NCBI RefSeq assembly: GCF_002993885.1
Contig: NZ_CM009578.1
Location: 2,269,751-2,333,750, forward strand
Length of the DNA stretch: 64,000 nucleotides
DNA from: Sphingopyxis lindanitolerans
GTDB lineage: Bacteria > Pseudomonadota > Alphaproteobacteria > Sphingomonadales > Sphingomonadaceae
Reading direction: 5' to 3'
The number at the start of each line of letters is the position of its first letter. The stretch's first letter is position 1. The notes under the pieces are model-generated. The model saw only the letters and a program-made list of their open reading frames with translations, made no database searches and was not told the origin of the DNA. Positions 1 through 8,181 of the stretch are shown here, piece after piece. Both the position numbers and the translations under genes were made by a program.

Positions 1-1053
1 CCCCTCCCCCGTCGCCGCCGACAGGATCAGGTCGCAGCGCGCCGCCTCGGCCTCGGCGGCGGCATCGCCGCGCCAACGGTCGGCCTGCGCCGCGATCAGC
101 ATGACGCGCGGATGGTCGGCGGGCGCCTCGGTCGGCGGCCCGAGCCAGAGCAGAAGATCGGCGGCCTCGACCGCCGCCCGCGCGCGCTCGATCCCGATCG
201 CTTCGATGGCATCGGCACTTTCCGCGCGAATGCCTGCCGTATCCGAAAAGCGCATCGCAATCCCGTCGAGCGCGAGCGGCGTTTCGATCACGTCGCGCGT
301 CGTCCCCGCGACCGGCGACACGATCGCCAGCTCACGCTGCGCCAAGGCATTGATAAGTGTAGATTTACCTGCATTTGGCGGCCCCGCGATCACCACCGAC
401 AGCCCCTCGGCAATCACCTCCGCCGCCGGCCGCGCCAGCCATTCGTCCAGCTCGGCGGCCAGATCCGCCATCCCCACCACCAGTCGCTGCGCGGCACCTT
501 CGTAAACTTCGACGTCATCCTCGTCGGCAAAATTAAGCTCGGCCTCGGCGCCCGCCATCAGCGTGAGCAGGCGCGCCTGCCAGTCGGCGACCGCGCGCGA
601 CACATGGCCGCGCGCCATGCCGAGCGCCTGGACGCGCTGGCTTTCGGTCTCGGCCGCGAGCAGGTCGGCGAGTCCCTCGGCCTCGGCCAGGTCGATCCGG
701 CCGTTGAGAAAGGCCCGCCGCGTGAATTCGCCCGCCTCGGCGCGGCGCAACCCCGGCAGCGCGGCGAGCGCCGCTTCGACCGCCGCGACCACCGCGCGAC
801 CGCCGTGGAGATGCAGTTCGGCCAGATCCTCGCCCGTCGCGGTCGCCGGTCCCGGAAACCACAGTAGCAGCGCGCGATCGAGCGGCGCGCCCGCCGCATC
901 GGTCAGGTCGGCGAGCGACGCGCGGCGCGGCGCGGGCAGCCGCCCCGCCAGTGCCGCGAGCGCCGCACCGGCCGCGGGCCCGCTGACCCGCACGACCGCG
1001 ATCGCCGCCGGCGGCATCCCGCTCGACAGCGCGAAAATCGTATCGCTTACAAT
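1..1053 (-). CDS. mnmE: tRNA modification GTPase MnmE (3' end cut by window edge)
   Basis: MnmE works with MnmG to install the carboxymethylaminomethyl group on wobble uridine-34 of certain tRNAs. The N-terminal folate-binding region begins SDTIFALSSGMPPAAIAV and is followed by the long helical domain. The G-domain P-loop GPPNAGKST is encoded near 358-384, with the switch region VAGTTRD beyond it. The last part of the GTPase and the C-terminal Cys motif lie outside the window. No ATG, GTG or TTG occurs in frame before the conserved start. Candidate starts are ATT at 1053 (used here) or CTG at 1065, which overlaps the stop of the upstream gene. The short overlap suggests translational coupling to that gene. 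Confidence 0.93.
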   Translation of the reverse strand, partial: MVSDTIFALSSGMPPAAIAVVRVSGPAAGAALAALAGRLPAPRRASLADLTDAAGAPLDRALLLWFPGPATATGEDLAELHLHGGRAVVAAVEAALAALPGLRRAEAGEFTRRAFLNGRIDLAEAEGLADLLAAETESQRVQALGMARGHVSRAVADWQARLLTLMAGAEAELNFADEDDVEVYEGAAQRLVVGMADLAAELDEWLARPAAEVIAEGLSVVIAGPPNAGKSTLINALAQRELAIVSPVAGTTRDVIETPLALDGIAMRFSDTAGIRAESADAIEAIGIERARAAVEAADLLLWLGPPTEAPADHPRVMLIAAQADRWRGDAAAEAEAARCDLILSAATGEG

Positions 1054-1061
1054 GGTTTGGT

Positions 1062-1358
1062 TCAGCTCTTGCGTCCCTTGGCGGGCGTGTCGCCATCGGT
1101 TTTGTCCGACGATTTCGTCGCTCCGCCCATCAGTCCGCCGCCGAACTGGCCGAGCAAGGACTGAACGAGGCCCAGCCCTCCTTCACCCATCGGCACCCAG
1201 CTCTTGACCATCGCCTGCACCATGTCGGGGGTGATACCCTTTGCCATCAGCTCCTTGACCCGCGACAGATAGATGTCGTGGAGCGGTTCGAGGTCGGGGA
1301 GCCCGAACAGCCGCCGCGCCTCTTCGGGCGTGCAATCGATCTCGATATGGAACTTCAT
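1062..1358 (-). CDS. Small conserved protein, DUF6489-like
   Basis: A 98-residue protein beginning MKFHIEIDCTPEEARRLFGL, then a helical stretch (VKELMAKGITPDMVQAMVKSW), a Gly-rich segment (GQFGGGLMGG) and a basic tail. This resembles the alphaproteobacterial family I recall as DUF6489, of unknown function; the name is from memory. No signal peptide or membrane span is evident. It sits directly upstream of mnmE, and its stop overlaps the possible CTG start of mnmE, so the two are probably cotranscribed. No catalytic motif is visible. Confidence 0.7.
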   Translation of the reverse strand: MKFHIEIDCTPEEARRLFGLPDLEPLHDIYLSRVKELMAKGITPDMVQAMVKSWVPMGEGGLGLVQSLLGQFGGGLMGGATKSSDKTDGDTPAKGRKS

Positions 1359-1381
1359 GGCCTGACTTTCCCCTTCGGCGC

Positions 1382-1410
1382 TTGAGCCGCGCCCTGTCGC
1401 CCGCTAGCTT
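1382..1410 (+). promoter_or_regulatory. Candidate promoter for the dienelactone hydrolase operon
   Basis: TTGAGC (1382-1387), a 17 bp spacer, then TAGCTT (1405-1410), 45 bp before the ATG at 1455. It matches the spacing and TAG-type -10 seen at several other promoters in this window. Confidence 0.4.
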
Positions 1411-1454
1411 CGCGCTTTCACCGTCAAGAAGCAAGAGACAGGAGAGCTTCCCCC

Positions 1455-2162
1455 ATGTCCGCATCCTCCCCGACGAACACGACCATCGCCGCGCTCGACA
1501 GCGAGGGCACGATTCCCGCCTATGTCGCGCGCCCCGACGCCGATTCGTCGCGCGCGATCATCGTGATTCCCGAGATTTTCGGGGTGAATGCGGGGATTCG
1601 CGAGAAATGCGACGATTGGGCGGCGCAGGGCTATCTGGCGGTCGCCCCCGACATTTTCTGGCGTTTTGCCCCCGGCATCGAGCTCGACCCCGACGTCGAG
1701 GCCGAAATGAACGAGGCGCTCGGCTATTTCGGCCAGTTCGACGCCGACAAGGGTGTCAGGGACATCGAGGCGGTGATCCGCTGGGCGCGCGGGCAAGGCA
1801 CGAACAAGGTCGGCGCGGTCGGCTTCTGCCTCGGCGGCAAACTGGCCTATATGACCGCGGCGCGCACCGATATCGACGCATCGGTCGGCTATTATGGTGT
1901 GATGATCGACCAGATGCTGAACGAAAGCCACGCGATCGCGCATCCGCTGCTGCTCCATATCCCGACCAACGACCATTTCGTCAGCCCCGAAGCGCAGGCG
2001 AAGATGCACGACGGCCTCGACCCGAACCCGAAGGTCACGCTCCATGACTATGACGGGCTCGACCATGGCTTTGCCGCGACCCACGGCAACCGCCGCAACG
2101 AAGCGGCGGCGCAGCTCGCCGACGGCCGCACCCGCGCCTTCTTCGCCGAGCAGTTGGCATGA
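1455..2162 (+). CDS. Dienelactone hydrolase family protein
   Basis: A 235-residue alpha/beta hydrolase. The nucleophile elbow is GFCLGG with Cys125, and Asp172 (PTNDHF) and His203 (GLDHGF) complete the Cys-Asp-His triad typical of dienelactone hydrolases. The conserved Glu of PEIFGVN is near residue 40. Classical members open dienelactones in chloroaromatic degradation, but many homologues have unknown carboxylester substrates and nothing nearby fixes this one. Its stop overlaps the start of the next gene (ATGA), so it heads a three-gene operon with an NTF2-like protein and an FMN glutamate-synthase-like protein. No signal peptide is seen, so it is likely cytoplasmic. Confidence 0.9.
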   Translation: MSASSPTNTTIAALDSEGTIPAYVARPDADSSRAIIVIPEIFGVNAGIREKCDDWAAQGYLAVAPDIFWRFAPGIELDPDVEAEMNEALGYFGQFDADKGVRDIEAVIRWARGQGTNKVGAVGFCLGGKLAYMTAARTDIDASVGYYGVMIDQMLNESHAIAHPLLLHIPTNDHFVSPEAQAKMHDGLDPNPKVTLHDYDGLDHGFAATHGNRRNEAAAQLADGRTRAFFAEQLA

Positions 2163-2557
2163 CGGCCGCCGACGGAATCGCCGCCTGGCACGCCTATATG
2201 GCGGGCGGCGGCGATCCGGAGGCGCTGAAAGCCTTGCTCGCCGAGGACGCGGTGTTCCATTCGCCCGTCGTTCACACCCCGCAGCAAGGCCGTGACAAGG
2301 TCTTCGCCTATCTCCATGCAGCCAGCCATGTGCTTGGCGGCAACAATTTCCGCTATCTGCGCGAGATCGTCGACGGCGACCAGGCTTGCCTGGAATTCGC
2401 CACCGAACTCGACGGCATCGCGATCAACGGTGTCGATATCATTCGCTGGGACGAGGATGGAAAGATAAAAGATTTCAAGGTGATGGTCCGACCGCTCAAG
2501 GCCATCAACAAGGTGTGGGAAAAAATGGCCGACATGCTCGCGGCACAGGCGGGCTGA
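2159..2557 (+). CDS. NTF2-like / SnoaL-like protein
   Basis: A 132-residue protein with the usual cone-fold pattern: an N-terminal helix (AAWHAYMAGGGDPEALKALL), then AEDAVFHSPVV, and a C-terminal sheet (INGVDIIRWDEDGKIKDFKV). Members act as small ketosteroid-isomerase-like enzymes or ligand-binding proteins, and the substrate here cannot be told. It overlaps the hydrolase gene by four bases and is followed after six bases by the FMN protein gene, so all three are probably translated together. Confidence 0.8.
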   Translation: MTAADGIAAWHAYMAGGGDPEALKALLAEDAVFHSPVVHTPQQGRDKVFAYLHAASHVLGGNNFRYLREIVDGDQACLEFATELDGIAINGVDIIRWDEDGKIKDFKVMVRPLKAINKVWEKMADMLAAQAG

Positions 2558-2563
2558 TCGAGG

Positions 2564-4141
2564 ATGGCCCGCTGGATCGCCTTTCCCATCCTGATCGCGC
2601 TCGCCGCCGCCGCGGCATGGTGGGCGCCCGCGCGCTGGACGCTGCTGATCTGGGTGCCGCTCCTCCTTCTCACCCTCTATGACGCCATCCAGACCAAGCA
2701 CAGCCTGCGCCGCAACTATCCGCTGATCGCGCGCATCCGCTGGCTGTTCGAGGCGCTGCGCCCCTTCCTCTATTCCTATATCGTCGAAAGCCCGCTCGAA
2801 GGCCGTCCCTTTGCGCGCACCGAACGCGATATCGTCTACCAGCGGGCCAAGGGCGACCTCGATGCACATCCCTTCGGCACCGAACTCGACGTCTATTCGG
2901 ACGAATATGAATGGATGAGCCACAGCATCGCGCCGACACACGACCATGACCGCACGCAGCGGGTCAAGGTCGGCAGCGCGCAATGTTCGCGGCCCTATGA
3001 CACCGCGCTGCTCAACATTTCGGCGATGAGCTTCGGCTCGCTCGGCGCCAATGCGATCGAGGCGCTCAATCTCGGCGCCAAGCTGGGGAATTTCTACCAC
3101 GATACCGGCGAGGGCGGTTTCAGCCCCTATCATGCGAAGCACGGCGGCGACATCGTGTGGGAACTCGGCAGCGGCTATTTCGGCTGCCGCGACGCCGACG
3201 GACGCTTCGACCCCGAACGCTTTCGCGACCGCGCGCAGAACGACCAGGTCAGGATGATCGAAATCAAGCTCAGCCAGGGTGCGAAACCGGGGCATGGCGG
3301 GGTGCTGCCCGGCCCCAAGGTCAGCGCCGAGATCGCGGCGACGCGCGGCGTTCCCGAAGGGCATGACTGTATCTCCCCCGCCGCGCATTCGGCTTTCGCG
3401 ACCCCGATCGAGATGGTCGAATGGGCCGCGAAGCTGCGCGATATGGCGGGCGGCAAGCCCGTCGGCATCAAGCTTTGCGTCGGCCAGCCGCACGAAATCT
3501 ATGCCGTCATGAAGGCGATGATCGAAACCGGAATCCGGCTCGATTACATCGTCGTCGATGGCGCCGAGGGCGGCACCGGCGCCGCACCCATCGAATTTTC
3601 CAACCGCGTCGGCATGCCGCTTCGCGAAGGGCTGATCTTCGTGCGCAACGCGCTCGTCGGCTGCGGGCTCAAGGAAGAGATTCGCCTCGCCGCGTCGGGC
3701 AAGGTGCATTCGGGCGCGGGGCTCGCGACCAATTGCGCGCTCGGCGCCGACTGGTCGAACGCCGCGCGCGCCTTCATGTTCACCCTCGGCTGCGTCCAGT
3801 CGCTCAAATGCCACACCGACAAATGCCCGACCGGGATCGCGACGCAGGATCCCGGCCGCCAGCGCGGGTTGGTGGTCGAGGACAAGGCCGAACGCGTACG
3901 CCGCTTCCAGGCCGCCACGGTGTCGGCGCTGTGGGATATCAGCTGCGCGATGGGGCTCGACAATCCGTGGGCGATCCAGCCGCATCACCTGCACGAACGG
4001 CTCAATTCGTCGCGCTCGGATTCGATCGATCGAATCTATAAATTCTACGATCGCGGGGTGCTGCTGGGCGATCCCGCTTCGGTGTCGAGCGCCCGCTATT
4101 GGGCGATGGCGCGCGCGAACAGCTTCCGCGCGGCGCTTTAG
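2564..4141 (+). CDS. FMN-binding glutamate synthase family protein, membrane-anchored
   Basis: A 525-residue protein with two hydrophobic segments at residues 5-40 followed by the alpha-subunit FMN/Fe-S domain of glutamate synthase (NISAMSFGSLGANAIEALN, DYIVVDGAEGGTGAAP). Cys410, Cys416 and Cys421 have the C-x5-C-x4-C spacing of the GltB 3Fe-4S site, ending in CPTGIATQDP. The amidotransferase and GXGXG domains of full GltB are absent, so this is the stand-alone form, whose reaction is unknown. It is the last gene of the operon with the hydrolase and NTF2-like protein. The N-terminal anchor suggests it sits on the cytoplasmic membrane face. Confidence 0.88.
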   Translation: MARWIAFPILIALAAAAAWWAPARWTLLIWVPLLLLTLYDAIQTKHSLRRNYPLIARIRWLFEALRPFLYSYIVESPLEGRPFARTERDIVYQRAKGDLDAHPFGTELDVYSDEYEWMSHSIAPTHDHDRTQRVKVGSAQCSRPYDTALLNISAMSFGSLGANAIEALNLGAKLGNFYHDTGEGGFSPYHAKHGGDIVWELGSGYFGCRDADGRFDPERFRDRAQNDQVRMIEIKLSQGAKPGHGGVLPGPKVSAEIAATRGVPEGHDCISPAAHSAFATPIEMVEWAAKLRDMAGGKPVGIKLCVGQPHEIYAVMKAMIETGIRLDYIVVDGAEGGTGAAPIEFSNRVGMPLREGLIFVRNALVGCGLKEEIRLAASGKVHSGAGLATNCALGADWSNAARAFMFTLGCVQSLKCHTDKCPTGIATQDPGRQRGLVVEDKAERVRRFQAATVSALWDISCAMGLDNPWAIQPHHLHERLNSSRSDSIDRIYKFYDRGVLLGDPASVSSARYWAMARANSFRAAL

Positions 4142-4539
4142 ATCAGACTCAATTCCGCCAGCTCGCGGTAAAGTTCGGGCGGCAGGTCGCCGATCCCGTC
4201 GCCGTCGGCGACAGCTTGCGGGGCATCGGCATCGGTCAAATAGCGCCAACCCTGATGCGCGCGCTTCGGCTGCGGATGGATGCGCTCGAGCAGACCCTTG
4301 CAGACGATATCGATCCGCCCGTCGTCGCGATCCGCGAAGCGCAATATCTCGACCCGGCCGACCAGCGTGTGGCGGACGATGAAGTGCAGCTTGCCACCGA
4401 TCAGCTCGTCGGCGCGCTTCGGCTTGAACCGCGTCGTAAAGCGGATTTCGCCGCCCTCGGTCCGCGCCGCAATCCGCGCGGCAAGCGCCGGATAATCGGG
4501 ACAGCCAACGGCGACGCGGGTCATGTGAAGCTGGGACAT
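4138..4539 (-). CDS. DUF1489 family protein
   Basis: A 133-residue protein of unknown function resembling the alphaproteobacterial DUF1489 family: MTRVAVGCPDYPALAARI near the start, the central segment GGKLHFIVRHTLVGRVEIL and the basic segment RIHPQPKRAHQGWRYL. No membrane segment or catalytic motif is recognised. Its stop overlaps the end of the convergent FMN protein gene by four bases. It is followed on the same strand, after 40 bases, by other leftward genes but has no clear functional partner. Confidence 0.75.
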   Translation of the reverse strand: MSQLHMTRVAVGCPDYPALAARIAARTEGGEIRFTTRFKPKRADELIGGKLHFIVRHTLVGRVEILRFADRDDGRIDIVCKGLLERIHPQPKRAHQGWRYLTDADAPQAVADGDGIGDLPPELYRELAELSLI

Positions 4540-4582
4540 GGCCCCTATATGGGACGCCAGCGACGGAACGCCAGCGCCCCGC

Positions 4583-5302
4583 TCAGCGGCCGAGCAGTTC
4601 CATGAAATGCGGGTGAACGTCGTCCCAGCCCTCCCAGATCATCTTGCCCGCGACATAGACGATCACGACAAGCCCGACCCACGCGATCCAGCGATAGCGC
4701 TCGATATATTTGGCGATGACGTTCGCCGCGACCCCCATCATCGCGACCGCGAAGATCAGTCCGACGATCAGGATGCCGGGATGCTCGCGCGCCGCACCAG
4801 CCACCGCGAGGACATTGTCGAGGCTCATCGACACGTCGGCGACCGCGACGCCCCAGGCGGCCGCGGCAAAGCTTTTGGCGGGATGCAGGCCCGAATCCTC
4901 GTCGCCCGCAATCTCGGGCGAGCCGGCCGATTCGCCGTGGCCGCCGCGCAGGTCGCGCCACATGCGCCACGCGACCCAGAGCAGCAGCAGGCCGCCCGCG
5001 AGCACCAGCCCGACGATGCCGAGCAATTGCTGGACGACGAGCGCAAAACCGACGCGCAGGACGAGCGCGGCGCCGACGCCGATCAGGATCACCTTGCGGC
5101 GCTGTTCGGGCGGCAGCCCCGCCGCGAGCGCGCCGACGACGATCGCATTGTCGCCCGCGAGGACGAGGTCGATCAACAGCACCTGGACGAAGGCGGAAAA
5201 GGCCGCAGGTTCGGTGATGTTCGAAAAATCATGGACGATCGCGTCCCAGATTCCCGCCGAAGGCGCCGCACCGGCGGCAAAATTCATCAACTCCACGATC
5301 AT
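4583..5302 (-). CDS. TerC family integral membrane protein (second of a tandem pair)
   Basis: A 239-residue polytopic protein of the TerC family. Two signature half-repeats are visible: DLVLAGDNAIVVGALAAGLP near the N-terminus and DVSMSLDNVLAVAGAA in the middle, each with acidic residues inside membrane helices, plus a charged Gly/His-rich loop between halves. TerC proteins are linked to tellurite resistance, metal (Mn) export and membrane-protein metalation, and I cannot choose among these. The ATG at 5302 is preferred over one ten codons upstream because it lies one base after the stop of the paralogue before it. Confidence 0.9.
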   Translation of the reverse strand: MIVELMNFAAGAAPSAGIWDAIVHDFSNITEPAAFSAFVQVLLIDLVLAGDNAIVVGALAAGLPPEQRRKVILIGVGAALVLRVGFALVVQQLLGIVGLVLAGGLLLLWVAWRMWRDLRGGHGESAGSPEIAGDEDSGLHPAKSFAAAAWGVAVADVSMSLDNVLAVAGAAREHPGILIVGLIFAVAMMGVAANVIAKYIERYRWIAWVGLVVIVYVAGKMIWEGWDDVHPHFMELLGR

Positions 5303-5303
5303 G

Positions 5304-5972
5304 TCAGCGCACCCATCCAAATAAATGACCAAGGCCGATTACGGGATCGACCCAGCCGTCGTAAATCATCTTCAGCGCCACATAGAGGATCACGACCAGC
5401 CCGACCCAGGCGATCCAGTGATAACGCTGCAACAGCTTGGCGACATAATTCGCCGCGAGGCCCATGACCATCACCGTGAAGGTCATGCCGACGAACAGCA
5501 AGGCCGGATTTTCCCGCGCGATCGACGCGACGAGCAGGACATTGTCGATGCTCATCGACAGGTCGGCGACCATGATCGACAGCGCCGCCTTGAAAAAGCT
5601 GGTGCGTGCGGGCGGTCCCTCGATCGCCTCCGTCGCCGGATCGTCGATCGGGCCCCCGCCTTTCGCCGGACGGATCTCGCGATACATGCCATAGGCGACC
5701 CACAGCAACAGCAGCCCGCCGGCGAAGACGAGGCCGGTGATCTTGAGAAGCTGCGTCGCGATGAGCGCGAAACCGATCAGGAAGACCAGCGCCATGCCGA
5801 CGCCGAGCATCAGCACGCGCTTGCGGTCGCGTTCGGGAAGCCCACCGGCGATCGTGCCCATGATCAGCACATTGTCGCCCGCCATGGTGAGGTCGCCGAT
5901 GATGATCTGGCCGAGCAGGATGAGGCCCGGCCCGGTGAAGATCGCCGAAAAGTCCATCGCCGAAAAATCCAT
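5304..5972 (-). CDS. TerC family integral membrane protein (first of a tandem pair)
   Basis: A 222-residue paralogue of the next gene, with the same duplicated motif: DLTMAGDNVLIMGTIAGGLP and DLSMSIDNVLLVASIA, and about six to seven hydrophobic helices. The start MDFSAMDFSAIF holds a perfect six-residue duplication (MDFSA-MDFSA), so translation may begin at either Met. The stop is separated by a single base from the next start, so the pair is translationally coupled and may act as a heteromer. Metal-ion handling is the family role; the substrate is unknown. Confidence 0.9.
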   Translation of the reverse strand: MDFSAMDFSAIFTGPGLILLGQIIIGDLTMAGDNVLIMGTIAGGLPERDRKRVLMLGVGMALVFLIGFALIATQLLKITGLVFAGGLLLLWVAYGMYREIRPAKGGGPIDDPATEAIEGPPARTSFFKAALSIMVADLSMSIDNVLLVASIARENPALLFVGMTFTVMVMGLAANYVAKLLQRYHWIAWVGLVVILYVALKMIYDGWVDPVIGLGHLFGWVR

Positions 5973-6265
5973 CAGAGCGGCTCTCCGAAATAGCTGACCT
6001 CGGGCACCGGGTCATAAAAGGGGTGGAGCAGCGCGCGCCACCGCTCATATCGTTCCGAACGCCGGAAGCCCTCGCGATGATCCGCGACCGACCGCCAATG
6101 CGCGACGAGCAGATAGGGCTGACCGACGGCAAGCGGTGGGCGGATTTCGAGGCCGAGGAAACCCGGTGAGGCTTCGATCAGCGGCCGCGCTGCGGCGACC
6201 GCCGTCTCGAATGCGGCTTCATGGCCCGGTCGAACCGGCAACAAGGCAAGTTCGACCACGGCCAC
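5972..6265 (-). CDS. Antibiotic biosynthesis monooxygenase (ABM) domain protein
   Basis: A 97-residue single-domain protein with the ferredoxin-like ABM fold: VVELALLPVRPGHEAAFE, a central SPGFLGLEIRPPL and YLLVAHWRSVADHREGF, ending in an aromatic segment (HPFYDPVPEVSYF). Members include cofactor-free monooxygenases and heme-degrading or structural proteins. It lies nine bases downstream of rho and its stop touches the TerC start, so it may be read through from rho. The substrate is unknown. Confidence 0.8.
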   Translation of the reverse strand: MAVVELALLPVRPGHEAAFETAVAAARPLIEASPGFLGLEIRPPLAVGQPYLLVAHWRSVADHREGFRRSERYERWRALLHPFYDPVPEVSYFGEPL

Positions 6266-6274
6266 CTGCGCGGA

Positions 6275-7531
6275 CTATTGGTTCATCGAATCGAAGAAAT
6301 CTTCGTTCGTCTTGCTGTCCTTGATCTTGTCGAGCAGGAATTCCATCGCATCGATGGTGCCCATCTGCATGAGGATGCGGCGCAGCACCCACATCTTGCT
6401 GAGCTTGCCCTTCTCGACGAGCAATTCTTCCTTGCGGGTGCCCGACTTGCCGACGTCGAGCGCCGGGAAGATGCGCTTGTCGGCGACCTTGCGGTCGAGG
6501 ACGATTTCGCTGTTACCCGTGCCCTTGAATTCCTCGAAGATCACTTCGTCCATGCGGCTGCCGGTATCGATCAGCGCGGTGGCGATGATCGACAGCGAAC
6601 CGCCCTCCTCGATATTGCGCGCGGCGCCGAAAAAGCGCTTCGGCCGCTGGAGCGCATTGGCATCGACGCCGCCGGTCAGCACCTTGCCCGACGAGGGGAC
6701 GACAGTGTTGTAGGCACGGCCGAGACGCGTGATCGAATCGAGCAGGATGACGACATCCTTCTTGTGCTCGACGAGGCGCTTGGCCTTTTCGATCACCATT
6801 TCGGCGACCTGGACGTGGCGCGTCGCGGGCTCGTCGAAGGTCGAGGAGACGACCTCGCCCTTGACGCTGCGCTGCATGTCGGTGACTTCCTCGGGACGCT
6901 CGTCGACGAGGAGGACGATCAGGTAAACCTCGGGGTGGTTGTCGGTGATCGCCTTGGCGATATTCTGGAGCAGCACGGTCTTGCCGGTGCGCGGCGGTGC
7001 GACGATCAGCGCGCGCTGGCCCTTGCCCTGCGGGCTGACGAGATCGATGACCCGCGCCGACTTGTCCTTGACCGTCGGATCGATGGTGTCGAGCGACAAT
7101 TTCTGGTTCGGATAGAGCGGGGTGAGGTTGTCGAAATTGACGCGGTGGCGGACCGCCTCGGGATCGTCGAAATTGACGCTGATCAGCTTGGTCAGCGCGA
7201 AATAGCGTTCGCCGTCGCGCGGGGCGCGAATCTCGCCCTCGACCGTGTCGCCGGTGCGCAGGCCGTATTTGCGGACCTGGTTCGGCGAGACATAGATGTC
7301 GTCGGGACCGGCGAGATAATTGGCCTCGGACGAGCGCAGGAAGCCGAAGCTGTCGGGCAGGACTTCGATCGTTCCCGATCCGATGATTTCTTCGCCTTCT
7401 TCGGCGAGTTCCTTGAGGATCGAGAACATCAGATCCTGCTTGCGCAGCGTCGAGGCGCCCTCGACCCCCAGTTCCTCGGCCATTTCGACGAGCTGGGCGG
7501 GCGACTTGGTCTTGAGTTCTTTAAGATGCAT
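6275..7531 (-). CDS. rho: Transcription termination factor Rho
   Basis: A hexameric RNA-dependent ATPase that ends transcription at Rho-dependent sites. The 418-residue length is standard. The N-terminal RNA-binding part carries [20 protein letters not shown]; the ATPase core has Walker A APPRTGKT (178-185), the Walker B region [16 protein letters not shown] and the secondary RNA-binding segment near [10 protein letters not shown]. Position next to hemJ and hemE matches the conserved alphaproteobacterial origin-proximal order. The 5' untranslated region appears about 135 bases long, which would allow the autoregulation known for rho elsewhere, though no leader peptide was identified. Confidence 0.98.
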   Translation of the reverse strand: MHLKELKTKSPAQLVEMAEELGVEGASTLRKQDLMFSILKELAEEGEEIIGSGTIEVLPDSFGFLRSSEANYLAGPDDIYVSPNQVRKYGLRTGDTVEGEIRAPRDGERYFALTKLISVNFDDPEAVRHRVNFDNLTPLYPNQKLSLDTIDPTVKDKSARVIDLVSPQGKGQRALIVAPPRTGKTVLLQNIAKAITDNHPEVYLIVLLVDERPEEVTDMQRSVKGEVVSSTFDEPATRHVQVAEMVIEKAKRLVEHKKDVVILLDSITRLGRAYNTVVPSSGKVLTGGVDANALQRPKRFFGAARNIEEGGSLSIIATALIDTGSRMDEVIFEEFKGTGNSEIVLDRKVADKRIFPALDVGKSGTRKEELLVEKGKLSKMWVLRRILMQMGTIDAMEFLLDKIKDSKTNEDFFDSMNQ

Positions 7532-7671
7532 GGATGGATTCCAAGATAGATTTTGGGAGAAAATACAGTCGATTTCGATGCACCGCCGGGGTGCCTATCC
7601 GGCCGTGGGACGACCGTTAAAGATAGCTTCGGCGCAAGGAAGCGCCGCCCGCACGGGGCGGGGTTGATCGG

Positions 7672-7700
7672 CCCCTATAACCGGCTTTTGCGCAAGTCAA
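7672..7700 (-). promoter_or_regulatory. Candidate rho promoter
   Basis: Read on the minus strand: TTGACT (7700-7695), a 17 bp spacer and TAGGGG (7677-7672). This is the same architecture as the candidate str-operon promoter. It lies about 140 bases before the rho ATG. Confidence 0.5.
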
Positions 7701-7722
7701 TCGGCTCTCGCCAGAGCGAGGG

Positions 7723-8172
7723 TCAGAAAGGCCGGACGATCACGAGGATGACGATGATCGCCGCGGCGATTCCCGGCACCTCGTTAAGCAGGCGGAGCCG
7801 CTTTTCGGTCAGCGGACGCTCGCCCTTCTTCAATTTCTTGAAATAGCCGATCAGCCAGCCATGATAGGCCGACAGCAGCAGGACGAGCAGCAATTTGGCG
7901 TGAAACCAGCCTTCGCGCCACACATCGGCGTTGAAGGCGAGCATCAGCCCGAACACCCAGACGAGAACGAGCGACGGATTGAGGATGATCTTGCGCAGGC
8001 GATCCTCGCGCTCGATCCACTTTTTATCCTCGTCGGACCCGACCGGGGTCTGGTGATGATAGACGAAGAAACGCGGCATCATGAACAGGCCCGCCATCAG
8101 GAAGATGACGAAAATCACATGCGCGGCTTTGACCCAAAGCATCGTCACCCCCAGAAAACCCGCCAGTCCCAT
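7723..8172 (-). CDS. hemJ: Protoporphyrinogen IX oxidase HemJ
   Basis: HemJ converts protoporphyrinogen IX to protoporphyrin IX in the membrane. The 149-residue protein begins with a helix containing LWVKAAHVIFVIFLMAGLF (conserved His18), followed by PRFFVYHH, and has about four membrane helices ending in VPGIAAAIIVILVIV. The length and motifs match HemJ rather than CopD. It lies nine bases downstream of hemE on the same strand, so two heme-pathway genes form one unit. Rho follows downstream from its own likely promoter. Confidence 0.9.
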   Translation of the reverse strand: MGLAGFLGVTMLWVKAAHVIFVIFLMAGLFMMPRFFVYHHQTPVGSDEDKKWIEREDRLRKIILNPSLVLVWVFGLMLAFNADVWREGWFHAKLLLVLLLSAYHGWLIGYFKKLKKGERPLTEKRLRLLNEVPGIAAAIIVILVIVRPF

Positions 8173-8181
8173 ATTGCCTGC

